From NCBI GenBank assembly GCA_916613615.1, contig OU744720.1, positions 71,998,471-72,062,470 of the forward strand: a stretch of 64,000 nt of DNA, written 5' to 3'. The notes under the pieces are model-generated. The model was given only the letters and a program-made list of their open reading frames with translations. It was not told the origin of the DNA and did not search any database. The stretch comes from Steromphala cineraria (Eukaryota > Mollusca > Gastropoda > Trochida > Trochidae). Position numbers and translations under genes: made by a program. Below, in pieces: positions 32,700 through 46,541 of this stretch; the stretch's first letter is position 1, and each line of letters begins with the position of its first letter.

Positions 32700-35600
32700 G
32701 GGGGTGCTGTGTACGTACCTACCTTCATGCATACTGTTGATCGTGACGTTTGTTAGATTATTTATGCTTGAACTATTATTGTCATCTCATCGGGGAAACT
32801 GTTGTGACAGACGGACGTCTTCTTGTAGTTGAGAGAGCCTCGAGCTATGCATCTACTCTTTTTTGTTGTTTTCATACAATTCATTATCAATTACTCCTTG
32901 AACGTAAACGAATGAAATAAAAACTTTGTTTTCATCACGTTTTAACCATTTTGGGAGGAACATTTGTGGGTTTATTTTAATCTTTTTTAAATCAACACGT
33001 TAAATTTCTTAAATGATGGAATGTATTGTCGTACACGATGAAGAACGAAAAGAATCAGAAATGTTTTTTAACAAATTTTGGGACGACGTTGAACAGATTT
33101 CAACTTCAGGTTGAAAATGATGGAATGTATTGTAAAATTTAAGTTTTGTAAAAGAAAAAGAAGGGTACCGGTAGTCATACTCAATATCTGAACATTTCTT
33201 ATAAATCCACGTCATACCTGTCTGAAAATATTTTCTCTCAAAATGTTTATGCACATGTTGTTCAAATACATGCATTTGTTATAATCCACTTCAAACTTTC
33301 TGAAAATATTTAAAATGTTTATGTACATGAAAACATACTATTTCAAGTATCATTTATTCAATCTTATGTCCTTCAGCGGGCTGTTTAATTGTGATTCAAT
33401 GTTTATTTTCAAACAGAAAACTTCAATTTGCTTTTAAAGTGTTTCAAACCCTTACAACGAAAAACATCTACAGTGTTGCTGTTTTGATTTTATCCTCAGC
33501 AGTTTGGCATACGTGATGTTTCCCTATTCTGGGCAATTTTTCAACATTTTGAATGTCAACATACCATACTAGAAGTGTATTCTGCTGCATCATTGATAAC
33601 TTTTTTAATTGGTTTTTCGAATAATTATTGTTTTAAAAATTGTTAAAGAACTTTGAATAGCCACTCCGTACTCTATGTTTTTCATTTTATATTTACATTT
33701 ATTTTTGCAAGAATGACAGACATGTGACAAACAAACAATAAAGTAAGAAAACAGGGTCTATGAAAAATAAACAACTTGTTTCAAAATTAGTTCTGTTTCA
33801 TTAATTGTACTATTAATCGATTCTTTGAAAAACAGTGTTCAATCGTTTAAGAGATTTTCTGTAGATGTTTGATTTACAATATTCTGATACGAAAATTGAT
33901 TGATACACAAAAGGCATGGTTTTAACTATTTTTAAATTAAACAAAATTGATATTACTTTGTACCAAACATATTATCTTCATATTGTCAAACATCTCATTA
34001 CTCAACCAGATCAACTTTAATTCATTTGACGTAAGGAAATGTGCTACTGTTCCTTTAATTGACAATAATTAACACATATAAGGGATACTTGAATTTAAAA
34101 GTTACAATCGCCACTTTATCTATCTATAAAACCGTGCCACTGTTTCTTTATTTAACAATGATGTACACATATTAGGGACTTGAATATACATTAGAATAAA
34201 CAGAAGAACACAAACCATTCACAGTGAATGAAATGCGAAGTTACTTTTTATCATGTTTATTTATTGTGTCGTTTTTTATTAAGTATACTATGTAAGCGTG
34301 TTTCTTCCTCCTCCGATTTATCAAACAGGAAAAATCGTGATAAACGAGTCAGACTTTGATGTAAATTTCTCCTACGCCTTGTGATACACGCGTGTTGTAC
34401 CTTAAATGTTGATAATTAGGAGTATTAAAGCAATTTGCGAACACTGTAAAAGTGCCGGTCATAGAAATTTCTTTCTTGGTCATATAATCATTTTAATCTC
34501 TTTCAATCTCCTTTATCTATTTTGAGTACCACAAATTACATAGAACCCTTTAAAATCTTTTGTTATGACATATATTTCAATCTTTTTTACACAATGTGTC
34601 ATGTCACAAAGTGTGACGTTTATTATATGCTTTAAATGGTGGTTTCTTTACTATGTCACTAATCTATTAGTACCTATTCAACTTAAGCAAGAGTACAAAA
34701 TGAATTTATGTAAGTATGACAATATGATTTAAATGAGTTTTAATTGGTTTATTTTGAAATGATTGTACAATTTATGATAAACGTATTTTAATAATCAAGG
34801 GTACAGCATGAGATATAACTCATGTTATTTAGTTATGCTGAAAGACAACAAATATTCCCCAATATCAATCTCCCGACAAGTCCAAGTTACGTGATAGTCA
34901 TAGATTGAAAACGCGAAAGTTCAATTTCAAAGATCGTGTACGTGAAACAATAACGACTCGGCCTGACGGCCTCGGTATTTGTAATACACATATTTCGGGT
35001 GTTGAGTGGCTAAACATTAAATCAATCAATATGGAATTAATTTTGTTGCGAATAAAATGCACGGTTTTTGTTATGCTGTACTGTTCACTATCAGAGAAGC
35101 GGTGTGATACCATGTAACTGACATAAGCACGAGTAAATCGTGCGGCACGTGCAACCCTCGTGAAATGTGCACCGTACTACGATTGATCCCATTGTTAATG
35201 GTTTCAATGACGAGGTGCAACACATGAGGTTTATCTGCATAATGTTATGAATATGCATAAAGAGTTTCCCTAGTTGTTTCCTTCATAAACCTGTGTTGAT
35301 AAATTTATTATGACAATTTAAGTAGTGTCATAAATTAATATGTTAATATCAACAAATATTATTTTCGTGTTAATTAATCAAATGGAATCGTGCAGCAGTT
35401 TTATGGCTATATAAGGTGATGGTTTTCAAAACCCAGTATGCCTGATGAACACATCTGGACGTGTATTTCAAAATACATTGTGGTTAGTATTTATCCCAAT
35501 TACTAAAATTAGACAAAGCAGGTAGTATGTTTTGATTTTATGTTCGGCATACTATTTATATTGTCATAACTCGTCGAACACGGAAAAGCTTGATATAATG

Positions 35601-36222
35601 AAAATCATCTTTCATAGTTCTGTTACACTAATATTGCAGCAACATTCAAATTCAGAGGCAGACACAGATTTCCGTTTTAGAAGGAGCATGTCTCTGTAGG
35701 TAAGGGGATGAGGAGGAGGGGGGGGGGGAGATGAGGAGGGAAGGGAATGAGGGGTTTGTATACATAGTTAGTTGGATAGCGGTTCATGGTACAATTAGGA
35801 CACAACCGCGGAAGTTCTAGCCTCTGTCGCCACGCTCATTAGTATACTACACGACAAAACGATAGACTCAGTACAGAATGTAATGTCTTGAATTTTAATG
35901 CAAATATCGTACAAACTAAAGATTCTATTCTTCATGTTTGAGAATATACGCAGTTACCATAGCTGTAAAATAAGCTTGACAATTTCATTCGACCCTAGAT
36001 ATAAAGTGGTCCTAATGGCGTAAGATCATTGCATTTTCAGCGATGTCCATGGATCTCTTTAAGCAGTTGTCAGTAAAGTTTCATCATGCACATGTCGATC
36101 AAGGTCTTATAATGAGAAATGCATGACACTTGCGTAATAAGCTTGAGCAAGCATAAATCGATTTTACAACGATTTTACATCTAACTTCTAAACTTCTACG
36201 TGAGTCTAAACTTCTGTCTCGT
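32700..36222. other. Long AT-rich intergenic stretch
   Basis: No gene supported on either strand. Minor features: a right-end fragment of MITE family A at 34036-34058 ('gtgctactgttcctttaa'), and a G-rich polypurine run at 35700-35750 containing ten consecutive G with flanking gaggagg (G-quadruplex potential). The stretch at 34950-34990 (cggcctgacggcctcgg) is a short palindrome. Confidence 0.5.
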
Positions 36223-36314
36223 CAACCAAAATAAATTTAGATCAACAGATTTTTTATTTTGTCATAACAGTATGACCAAATATAAAACCTGTTGATCTAA
36301 ATTTATTTAGATTG
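36223..36314 (-). mobile_element. Family D micro-MITE, copy 2 (92 bp)
   Basis: Perfect 9-bp duplication CTGTCTCGT at 36214-36222 and 36315-36323. Same TIR as copy 1, with the left end slightly mutated. The asymmetric interior is inverted relative to copies 1 and 3. Confidence 0.9.
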
Positions 36315-36323
36315 CTGTCTCGT

Positions 36324-37919
36324 AATATATAAGATCATGTTGGTGCTTCACTAGGTTACGTAGCAACGTAATGTTGCAACATAGGTCATATTTTGATATG
36401 ATTACCTCTGTCGTTCATATAAGAATTCCATTAACTGTCTGTCTTGGCGTGATTAAAGTCGTCTTGGCACCTTTACATCAACGTGGAATCACACAAATAA
36501 CTTAACTTATCATATATTAAAGGCAGTATTTCCCCCACATAGGACAGTCACAAGAGGCATTATTTTTTCTGATCTTACCTCTTGTTACAGATTTAATTTT
36601 GGTCATTTAGGTCATTTGCTGGCTTGAAATTGAGAGTATTGGTTTGTTTGCAATCGACAATCAGTCACATGTCACGGTGACATGTATGGCTGCATCTCCC
36701 TGTCGGAAACTGCATTGCGTTCAAAGCTTTGTGTAGGAAGATGGTATCACTTATAGAAACAGCGTTTCCAAACGAAAGATACCAATACACGCAAACTATA
36801 ATATAGTAGAAGGATAGTTTTATAGGTGTATACGTGCCAGTCCTTCAAACGCTGTTTCCCCTTTTTGTCGCCTTAAAAGGAACTTCAGTTTTGCGATGCG
36901 CATATACTTCTTATAAATCAGAAATAATTATAAATTGGCAATGATACTAATATTTGGGAGGGGTACTCCATTAGGCACAGATTCATTAAGAACAATGGCA
37001 AATCTTTAGGATGAATATGACTAAATATCATAAAAATTGGTAAACTTATGATCAGTAAAATAATTAAACTGATTTGCATGGGGGGCATAATTAGCTGAGA
37101 CTTGATGACAATTTTCTGGTACTGTATTCATGTAACGGAAATGGTCTTAAGCAAAATATTGAGGCCTAGTCAGATAGTATTTCTTTCTTTCAACGAGCGT
37201 TTAATGTAAATTTACTTTCTCTTTCCGTTTATTTCCTCAAGGGTTATTTCCTTCCTTCTTTTACATTCATATTACACATCTGTACAAATTTGAAAATGGA
37301 GTCCCTTCCATTTTGCCATTCTGATGATGAATAATGAAACTAATGATTTTGAATTTCACGGACGTCTAACAACTGAACACTAATATGCATGACAATATAA
37401 TGATGATGTTACTTATCATGAAATGAATTTTAGTTTCCCAATCAGTCACCATAGTTTCGAAACCTTCTTAGTGCTAAAAAGTCTAAAGCTGCTGTTAATG
37501 TATGGCATTTTCGATTACCTTATGACTGACAAAATTCGAAACTAAGTACTTGGTCAAAACCAAAAACTACTTATCGTGAATCAGAGTTTACTGAGGCAGA
37601 AATGACTACATTATTATCTGTGGAGAGGATGGGAAAACACGTTAAAGTCAAATCAAATCTTAATGTGTTTCGGTCCCTGCTCTCTTCTGATGATGTATTT
37701 ACTTGTTTAGCACAGACAGTAACTGTGTCTTATTGTAAACGTTTATGTCAACAACGCCCTTCTTGCAAATTTTATACTCCGAGAATTCAAGTACACATTT
37801 AATTACAAACACATCATTATATGATTTAAGAACCTGGTATATCATAAATATCCCTTAGCTATGCAATATATTGTCAAGAAATAAAGCTCTAGATTAGCTC
37901 GTTTTTATTTTCCATTTAA
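36324..37919. other. AT-rich intergenic sequence
   Basis: No gene or named repeat supported. The open frame at 37602-37802 has no domain or splice support. Confidence 0.4.
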
Positions 37920-38229
37920 GGGGCAGTAGCACGTTTTTTGAAAATTGTATATTTTAAAATTTTCACTGATTGTACGTTTATGCTAAATGTATTATTTTGC
38001 TCGTGTTAAAAATTTCATTACACAAATCAATCATCCATAGTCAGAGAACAAATTATAAAGATTCACATAAAGTCCATTGGCGGCCATTTTTGTGGGAACG
38101 CATTTGATTCATTTTGTGTAAGAAAAAGGAATCGCATGGCTGAACTTTACACTATATATACGAATTGTTAGTGCTTCATTTAGTTTAAATACATTGTCCT
38201 TCAATCGGTTCCAAATAATATGTAACAGT
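37920..38229 (-). mobile_element. MITE family A, copy 3 (one end decayed)
   Basis: Starts after TTAA with 'ggggcagtagcacg'. The interior ('aaagtccattggcggccatt') is in inverse orientation to copy 1. The far terminus near 38225 has lost the cccct end. Confidence 0.8.
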
Positions 38230-38693
38230 TTTTATGACGGTTACTTTAAATTGGTTTTCGTTCAAAGGTCAAATCTGATAGAACAAATGCAAATGTCCGT
38301 ATTGTTATTAGCAAAGTATATCAAACTGAATGCTGGATTTAATATATTGCAAAGTGTACCAAATCTATAAACAGTAAATATCATCTCCATCTCTACTTGT
38401 GTGTTGGTTGTACCCCATCCATACTTTTCACTGTCTATTTAATTCTTGGTGAAGTTTTGTTATTTATAAAGTCTTCTGTATAATTTAAAAGCTTCAAGGC
38501 TATTTTCGTTTTAGGTGTTTCAGACAAGTGGTTTGTTTTTATTGTTTATGTTACTTATATAGACACGTTCTTGATGAACTGAGTCGCTTGGAGATCCACA
38601 TACGTGACATCAATCTTATCATACGTGACGTTTATATTAACAATATTTGTGTTTAATCACGAGCCTTCACAAGCCTACCAATTTGAATAATTG

Positions 38694-39262
38694 CATTCTC
38701 TCCCCACAGAGGCAGCTCAGTCATACCCGAGTTAGCCTCTGATCTATTACGCCAAGATCTCCCTCATTTGCAGCCAATGAAAACACCTTTTGGATATCCA
38801 CGACTTCGGGAATTCTCAACGGTTGCATAGTGACTTGTAAAAGCATCATGCCTTAGGTTTATTTTTCATTAACAGTGTGAGAGGGAAAATATTTGTAAAT
38901 CAGATATAGATAGGGTTTTTCATTAGAAACATACTATTTTATAATTGTGTAAATTGTTATTTGTTTGATGATAAATTTTATTTTAATAATTTACCAAATA
39001 AAAACTAATGATAAGGTAAAAATCGATGTTTTGTTGAAGGAAGAGTTGTCTCCCCTGGATGTTAAATTTCAACGATAGCTTGGCGAACAACACGGGAATA
39101 GCCGAGCTTTTGCGAATGACCACTTTTGAAACGGCGTCGCTGATTGCACAACTAACTTCGATTGCCTCCAATCAGAGTTCTACCTTGCTATCCCATGTAT
39201 TAGCCGTAATAGAACAGAGGCTAACTCGGGTATGACTGAGCTGCATCTGTGGGGAGAGAATG
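38694..39262. mobile_element. Family C element, copy 3
   Basis: Perfect 9-bp duplication GAATAATTG at 38685-38693 and 39263-39271. Termini 'cattctctccccacagagg' and inverse. 569 bp, closely similar to copy 2 in the interior. Confidence 0.9.
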
Positions 39263-39271
39263 GAATAATTG

Positions 39272-39554
39272 TTGAACCCTGCCTTTTGCACCGACATATT
39301 GAAATATGATGATTGTACATTAATGGTGTAGATATGTATCGTTTACATCCTACGCATGAAACAGTGACGTCACTGATTGTTGGGTCGTTTAAGTCTACGG
39401 CACGTTTTTGAGGGTGGTATACTTCAAAATTCAAGCTAGGTACTTTCTCGTTTATTAAAAAATCTGTTTTTGGTATAAAAAAATTCCTGAAAGATTTTTC
39501 TACCCAATTACGTTTTTCGATACCATATTTTTTTGGAAATGCAAGTCTGACCAA
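39272..39554 (-). other. Unrecognised open frame beside a family C element
   Basis: A minus-strand frame of about 95 codons outside the transposon encodes Cys and His at regular spacing (SCVGCK ... NHHISIC). This is reminiscent of a small C2HC zinc-binding unit. It starts at TTG, not ATG, and runs into the element's inverted repeat. It may be an exon remnant or chance; no function claimed. Confidence 0.2.
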
Positions 39555-41454
39555 GCAGCTTTAACCGTCAATTATTTAACTTGGTTAACTGAGTTTTAAA
39601 AATTATCATGGGGAATTAAATAGAGATCTAGACAAGAAACATTTTACAATGCATCGCCAGAATGAAACAAATCAAAATATGTCACTGATAATCTGATATG
39701 ATTTGTGTTTTGGCATAGATCTTTTCGACTAGTAGATGAGGAGATGTTGTCATATTTCGAAGAAGAAAACGACGACATTTAGTTTATTCTATATAATGAA
39801 ATGAAATTATTGAATGACAAATTAATAATGAGATAAGATGATAATGGATCATCGATCAAGATTGGTGGATAAAAATCATTAGATTGATTGGTAGTTTCAA
39901 TGAGCATGGTTAAATAACTCATAATTGGAAACAGTTGAAAACTTCTCGTTGATGGGAATTAGAAAACAGTTAATTAATTCTAAACAAACAATTTATGTGA
40001 ATAAGCGGCCTAACAATCTCTAGGTTAGATGCTTGAGAGTGAATGGACTAGGAGTTACAACCTGGTTTCCGGGTCTATTTCCGCGTACGCTACAGTTAGG
40101 GGGAGGGGCAAAGAGGGTTAGAACGTCGGGTGGACACACAATCTACCCATTTTAATAGTATCATCGTCCATTTAATGGTTTCTAACGACCTTTGAATCGG
40201 TTTTGATATGTACCCATCATAATGTCGTGATAATCAATTCACTGAGTTTCTCGAAGTAAACTTGTAATGATTCACATTTGTTAATACATTGGTACACTTA
40301 TGTATAGTTTCTATTTTAACTTCTTTTTCTAAATAATTTATAAAAGTAAACAAAATCTAAATATGATTTAGATAACATAACCTAACGAAAGAAAATACAA
40401 GCTGAATAGGAAGCGTACGTAAAATGCATGCAATGCCCTCTGATTTTGCTCTCTGACTTTGAATCAATTGAAGTAACTCGCAATTTTATAGAAATATGTG
40501 TCTCTAACTTCAAAATTAATTTAAATTACGAAATAATTACAAAAAGAATACTTTTGGTTTTCATCGATTTTATAAAGACGCGAATGCAGTCTTTTACACG
40601 TCATTACACAAATAATGTAAGTGTTTCACGTTTATATGCGGTTGCACAAAATAACTCAAATTGTAAGTTTTAGATCGGTCGTCATTTGCAAAGTACACAT
40701 AACATACATATTATCAAATCTATCCTTGTTTTCGACATATGCTCATTCCATTACATTTGGATGTTCCACAACATCATTTCAAACACGGTGTTATTGTTAT
40801 TCACTTGCCTTTTCACATTATGCTGACGTTAAAATCAATCTCGCATTATATATTTATAATCTAATTTATTAATACTCTAAAGAAAAAATAAAACATCAAA
40901 AACACAATGAAGACTGATTTTCAGTTTATTTCAATTCAGTTTATCCAAATCGTCGGTGACACGTTCCTTATATGGAAGTGTCATGCATGGGTGGTTATCA
41001 GATATGCATTGTGGGACCGCATTGCGCATGTTTTGAATGTGAATTCATTTACGACAGGTGTTGAAGCATGAATCATTCAAATTCTATTTATGTAAAGTGT
41101 GGTAAATAGTTAATCTTAGCGCCGCTATTGTCAAGCCTCAGCCAATCAGGAATCAGAGAATTCTTCTTGTAATTTTGAAATTATTCTAACAATTGAGTTC
41201 TATTAAACGCACTTACATTCAAATTATTCATCTAATGTTATCTTCATTGATAGTAGTACACTGTGTATCACTTAAACTCTTTTATAAATTATTTCTAAAT
41301 AAATTTAATTCATATGCACGATCCATGATTACATTACCAAGTAACACAATGCAACAAGTGCATATTAATTATTAATGTGCATTGAATGTAATGAGAAAAT
41401 TAATTAAGGACCATTTTTGACTACAGTCAGAGGAAATGATGGTTTATAAATATG
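39555..41454. other. AT-rich intergenic sequence
   Basis: No supported gene. Open frames at 40428-40673 and 40621-40872 lack motifs. No repeats recognised. Confidence 0.4.
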
Positions 41455-41799
41455 CATAATAAAAAAGGTTTTATATTTTTCATTTTCACTGATAATTGCA
41501 CATCAATGCTAAATGTATTATTTTGATAGTGTCAAAAATCTCGTTACACAAACCAATCATCTATAATCAGAGAACCAATTATAAAGTATCCCATAAAGTC
41601 CATTGACAGCCATGTTCATTTGAATACCCTTTAATTCATTTTGTGTAAGAAAAGGGAATCGCATGGCTAAACTTTACATAATATATATAATTCATTGCTG
41701 CTTCATTACGTTTAAATACATTGTCTTTCAATTGGACCCATTAATTTTTTTCCTTACATCACCTCATATTCCCCCTTAGACGTGCTACGTACTGCCCCT
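41455..41799 (-). mobile_element. MITE family A, copy 4 (left end decayed)
   Basis: The right border is 'acgtactgcccct' followed by TTAA (41800-41803). The interior is inverse to copy 1 ('aaagtccattgacagccatg'). The left terminus is lost. Confidence 0.8.
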
Positions 41800-42529
41800 T
41801 TAAAATTGGCATATGTCACTGTCATAAACATATATTAATGGTTGTTTGTAATATCAGACGTAAATTACAAAAAGATGATCCTGTAATTCAATATCTTTTT
41901 GAAGGTCGTCGCTACCCAACTATACATGTATCACTTGACGGTAAATAAGACATCTATTTGCATGAAACTCGTTTTATGGTTATTTTATAACATTGCATTA
42001 AAAAAACACCGGAAAGTCGTTACACAAAAATTTACAATGATAAACAAGTCTTACAAAACATGTCGGGTATTTTACCTTACCGAGATTGTATCACCAAACT
42101 GCCTTACACTACAAGGATATGCATCACACTAAACAACCACTACCATCATTTTGAAACAAAATGACTCATTGTTAAGGAAATATTTTTCATAAAATTGCAA
42201 ATACCATAGGTGTATGTTACAGCTGAATTCTTCCGGTAACCTAAGAATTAAGAATGAAGGACTCTCTGTGGTTTCCTGTTACTGCAAAGAAAGGCCACAA
42301 CATGATAGGTATAATGACAATGTCACATCTATGACGTAGCGGCGTATAACACAATCCAAACGGAAAGTTATATCAGTAGATGTTTAAAGAGCCAGTGAGT
42401 TGTTTGGGGTCACATAGGCCCAACTCTATAAATGGTTTCATTTGATTGAGAAGTATCGGATGTTGTAGGAAAATATTATTTTAGAGACAGTCGACATTGT
42501 TTAGCAACATAAGGAAGCTTTTAAATCGT

Positions 42530-42615
42530 ATACATAGTGACCAAAACCGGACAATGACGCGCGCCAATCAGTCAAACTTAATTTTGGAAACTTATCGAGA
42601 GAATTCAGAATGACA
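42530..42615. mobile_element. Fragment of MITE family B
   Basis: 'aaaaccggacaatg', 'gcgcgc' and 'aattttggaaacttatc' match the interior of copies 9488-9978 and 42913-43402. Only about 85 bp is recognisable. Confidence 0.5.
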
Positions 42616-42912
42616 GTTACGAGTTTGTAATGTTTTGATATATATATGGTTATATATATAGTATACATGTCAATTGGACGTGTGAATTTGCCTTCCGCGA
42701 ATATAAAAGAAAACAAGCATTTATTGTATTTTGGCCATTTTGAAATAAATGTGGGGTTTCTAAATGAATTATAACATTTAGATTCTCATCAAAGCAAAAT
42801 AATATATGATGAAGTTCACTGAGTGGCTCTTAAAGCGTGAAAGAAGCATACAGTTTAGTGTAGCATTATGATAACCCCTCGCTTCTAAGGTCTATCTTTT
42901 TGTATTGTTTAA

Positions 42913-43402
42913 CGTGACACAGAGTATCTTTCTTAAAAATTTATTTGGTTTTGATAAACTTCAAAATATCTAATATGCTGATTGAAGTTCATATCTTATC
43001 ACTGGACTTGCAAATATATCCATTTATGCATAATATCTCAAAAATGCTTGATTTTAGGGAAAAATCAAGTAAACATCTCAAAAACGTTTAATATTCGAAA
43101 TTTTGCATCCAATTAATCTACCTATCAGTTACAATACCTAATAAACACTATCGAATCGAATATATCTTCCTGTCAGCTTATGACAAGGTTTTAAATTTAC
43201 GTTTGGCAAATTTGCGCGCGCCACTCGAGCTACATTGTCCGGTTTTCGATCAAAATCCCGACTTTGAATGGCCGTATTTTCGCTCTAATGTACTGATTGA
43301 CCTTTAACTTGTTATTTTCAGTAACAGTTAATGGTTCTCGATGTAATAAGTACGATTTCAAAATTTGACATATGTGATCCTATCAATATACTCTGTGTCT
43401 CT
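42913..43402 (+). mobile_element. MITE family B, copy 2 (490 bp)
   Basis: TTAA at 42909-42912 and 43403-43406. Termini 'cgtgacacagagtatc' and 'tactctgtgtctct'. Inverted relative to copy 1 and similar over its whole length, including 'cactcgagctacattgtccg'. Confidence 0.9.
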
Positions 43403-44034
43403 TTAAGTACACTAGGGTTAAATGATTAAACAAAAGGACTGTATATCACGATTGAACCCGTAAAGCAGATAAACAAAGAAAAGAAATATTTGAAAAAAAT
43501 GCCTTTAAAGAAGGTGGATCTTAGTTTCTTATTTGATAGTTTATTGACAAATTTGAATCTTGACCTTATGGAATATTTGGTTAAAGTTTTATCGTGTGTG
43601 AGTGTTTATAGTTTATGTGTCTGCTCAGCTAGGAATTATCATCAAATGGCGACACCTTTTCTAGTAAACAAGTATAGAGCCGGTAAACAAATATTACTTT
43701 ATAGATACAGTCAAGGAAGAAAAACTTTTATGTTTTTCTGGTAAGACAAGTAGTTCTAGTCTCCTAGTTCGTAACAATATTGCGAAGTGGTCAAGTTATA
43801 TTTGTTATATACAGTGACAAAATATAGATTTATATACATGATCATATTATTCGAAATTTTGATAAGTAGAATATGTTATCATAATCATATCATACAAACA
43901 TTATGTTCGTTACCATACTCTTTTACCTTATTCAAGATGATATAATCCAGAAGGAAAAGTTCCGATGATAAGTAGAGAACTATGAAAATATTTACACTAG
44001 TTTATCGAGGATGTCTATACAGAACGAAAACCTT

Positions 44035-44255
44035 GTTGGCGCTTTGTTTCTATAAGAGTTTTATAATGTTTCTATTACGTCAGATCCTTAAATCAAATAT
44101 TTTATGCGTGTATAGTTGTTAAAATATGTCATGTCTCCTATATAATAGGTAAAAGTTTTGTTTCTATAAGAGTTTTATAATGTTTCTATTACGTCAAATC
44201 ATTAAAATCAAATATTTTAGTCATGAATAGTTGTTTAAATATGTCATGTCTCCTT
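44035..44255. repeat. Tandem duplication of about 113 bp
   Basis: 'tttgtttctataagagtttt' begins two successive near-identical units (about 44044 and 44157), each running to 'atatgtcatgtctcct'. Recent duplication; non-coding. Confidence 0.8.
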
Positions 44256-45948
44256 CATAGGTATAAGTAAGACATTAACGTAGATGAGCAACTAAAGTTT
44301 GAAGGAGATATAAGATATACATGGTCATTAGGATTTATATAAAGAACAACTGTCAACATAGTACTGATAACGAACCTTTTTATCATGATACAATTACAGT
44401 CTATAAGATAGTGTAATTGGCTGATGAATTACTGCTACGCCTGGTCTGACAATATGAAGTTTGTAATCATTGGCCTTAAGTGTAATAAATTGTTTGGAAT
44501 GTCACCCGCTATAAACGTGAAGGCGTGTGGTTAGTTGGGTCAAACTACTAGTCAACCTATTGGTTTTAGATCGTGCCAATATACCTAATGTGCTGATTGA
44601 AGTGTAAATCGGTTTACTTGTGCACAATGCTAAATATGTCACTGTATATAATGATAATGCTATCAAGGTCAAATATGTGTTAAGACACAGAAATTCCACA
44701 TCCAATGTACAAGTGTATAAGTGTCATGACCTATTGGCACTATCAAGCTGTAAAGTGAGATATTCAACTTCTTAAAGCTTTTTTTTCAGAATGCCAACAT
44801 TTCTGTAGAGATCCACATACCGTTTGCGAGCATATGATCATGTGCTCAAAACGGTATAAGTATCTGTGAATAAACTGTTGGATATCTTAACTTTATCTTG
44901 AAAATATTGCACTTTATTATCCTTCCAGAATGCCACTTAAACGTTAACAGTTCACTATCTAGCTATATTAGGTGTTGATCTGCTACCGATAAAGTTTCAA
45001 ATATTACTTTGGACCCACTTCATTGTCCTTTTATATAAAACACATGACTTTTTTACTGAATTATTATTATATAACACCATTGAGAACATTGGACAAATTT
45101 GACTCAAACACTATTGTCTATGTAAACTGTAAGAGCGCGGACACGGTATGTCCCGGTTTCACTTCGTAAAGACGGCACTATTTAGCAAATTTTTACTATA
45201 TAATTGTTCCTAATTTTTAGTAAATAAATTTATATATAATTGTACATTCCACCGGGAGGGTAGGGAGGGGGTGTTTTGTTATTTGTGTTCATGTTAGCCA
45301 TCGAATGAATTTAAAGCTGATGGTCCAGAGAGATGTATGTTTGTATACTAAACAACTTTTTTCCAACCCAAGATATAATTTCAGATTTCCTTTATTGATT
45401 GATGTCCTGAACAAAAAGATAAAGTAAATGATAACAGAAGGTACCTATATTCTTTCATACAACTATGGTTTCCTTAACAACACCAAAAAAGCATGGTGAA
45501 AGGTGACTTAATCATTCAACATTTTAAAGATTCTTACTTTATCTATTTACTGACAGCACAATACACATTATCTTGTCTACGTAAATTGATGGAATAGATT
45601 CATCTAATGGTTTGATTTTTAAAATATGACCTGCGAAAAACCTTCAAAGCAAGCAAACTAAAACAAACATATAGTTTTGTTGGAAGGTAAAGATTAACTG
45701 TATAACTCTCAAACGTTTCATTTAATGCAAGACATGAAACCACTGAAAGAAAAGTCGCCATCTGAATCAGTTTAAACTAACAATTGTACAAACAATTTAA
45801 AAGGTCCATTTGTTGTGCCTAAGAGAGCAAAATATTTCTTTTCTGTATTTGAAAAACAAAACATATTATCACATTTGGAATACATTTTTCTGTTTAAAGA
45901 TTGATCAACATTCTTTTGTGAATATGGATGAAGGTTTTTCTGCTTTAA
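44256..45948. other. AT-rich intergenic sequence
   Basis: No gene supported on either strand and no repeat recognised. Frames here are short and motif-free. Confidence 0.45.
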
Positions 45949-46305
45949 AGGGGCAGTAGCACGTTTTGAAAGGGAATATAAGGTGATGTCAGGAAAATAA
46001 AAAATAATGGTTCTAATTGAAAGACAATGTATTTAAACTAAATGAAGCAGTAATAATTCAAATATATAATGTAAAGTTTAGTCATGCGATGTCTTTTTCT
46101 TACATAAAATGAATTAAAGGTGTTCACACAAAATGGCCGCCAATGGATTTTTTGTGGATCCTTATACTTTGTCCTCTGACTATGGATGATTTATTTGTGT
46201 TATGAGATTTTTGACACAATCAAAATAATACATTTAGCATTAACTTTCAATTATCAGTGAGAATTTTAAAATATAAAATTTAAATAAAAACGTGCTACTA
46301 CTCCT
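45949..46305 (+). mobile_element. MITE family A, copy 5
   Basis: TTAA at 45945-45948 and 46306-46309. Termini 'aggggcagtagcacg' and 'cgtgctactactcct'. 357 bp, full length. Confidence 0.9.
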
Positions 46306-46541
46306 TTAAAGCATTGACAAAAAAGATTGAATGAGAGAGCCTTGACCGCTGTCCGGTGGCCCACTAGTACTGCCTCTGTCAACTGTCACCTTCGTGTAGC
46401 TTGACCATAGCCTTAGGATATGGCCAGTGGACAATGGTCAATCTGTAGTCACCAGAGCAATTGATGAGTATAACAGATTGTGGGCGGGAGTGGTCATTCC
46501 CCTCACGTTCTACGATGATTGACCATTCTTTACTTAAACCT

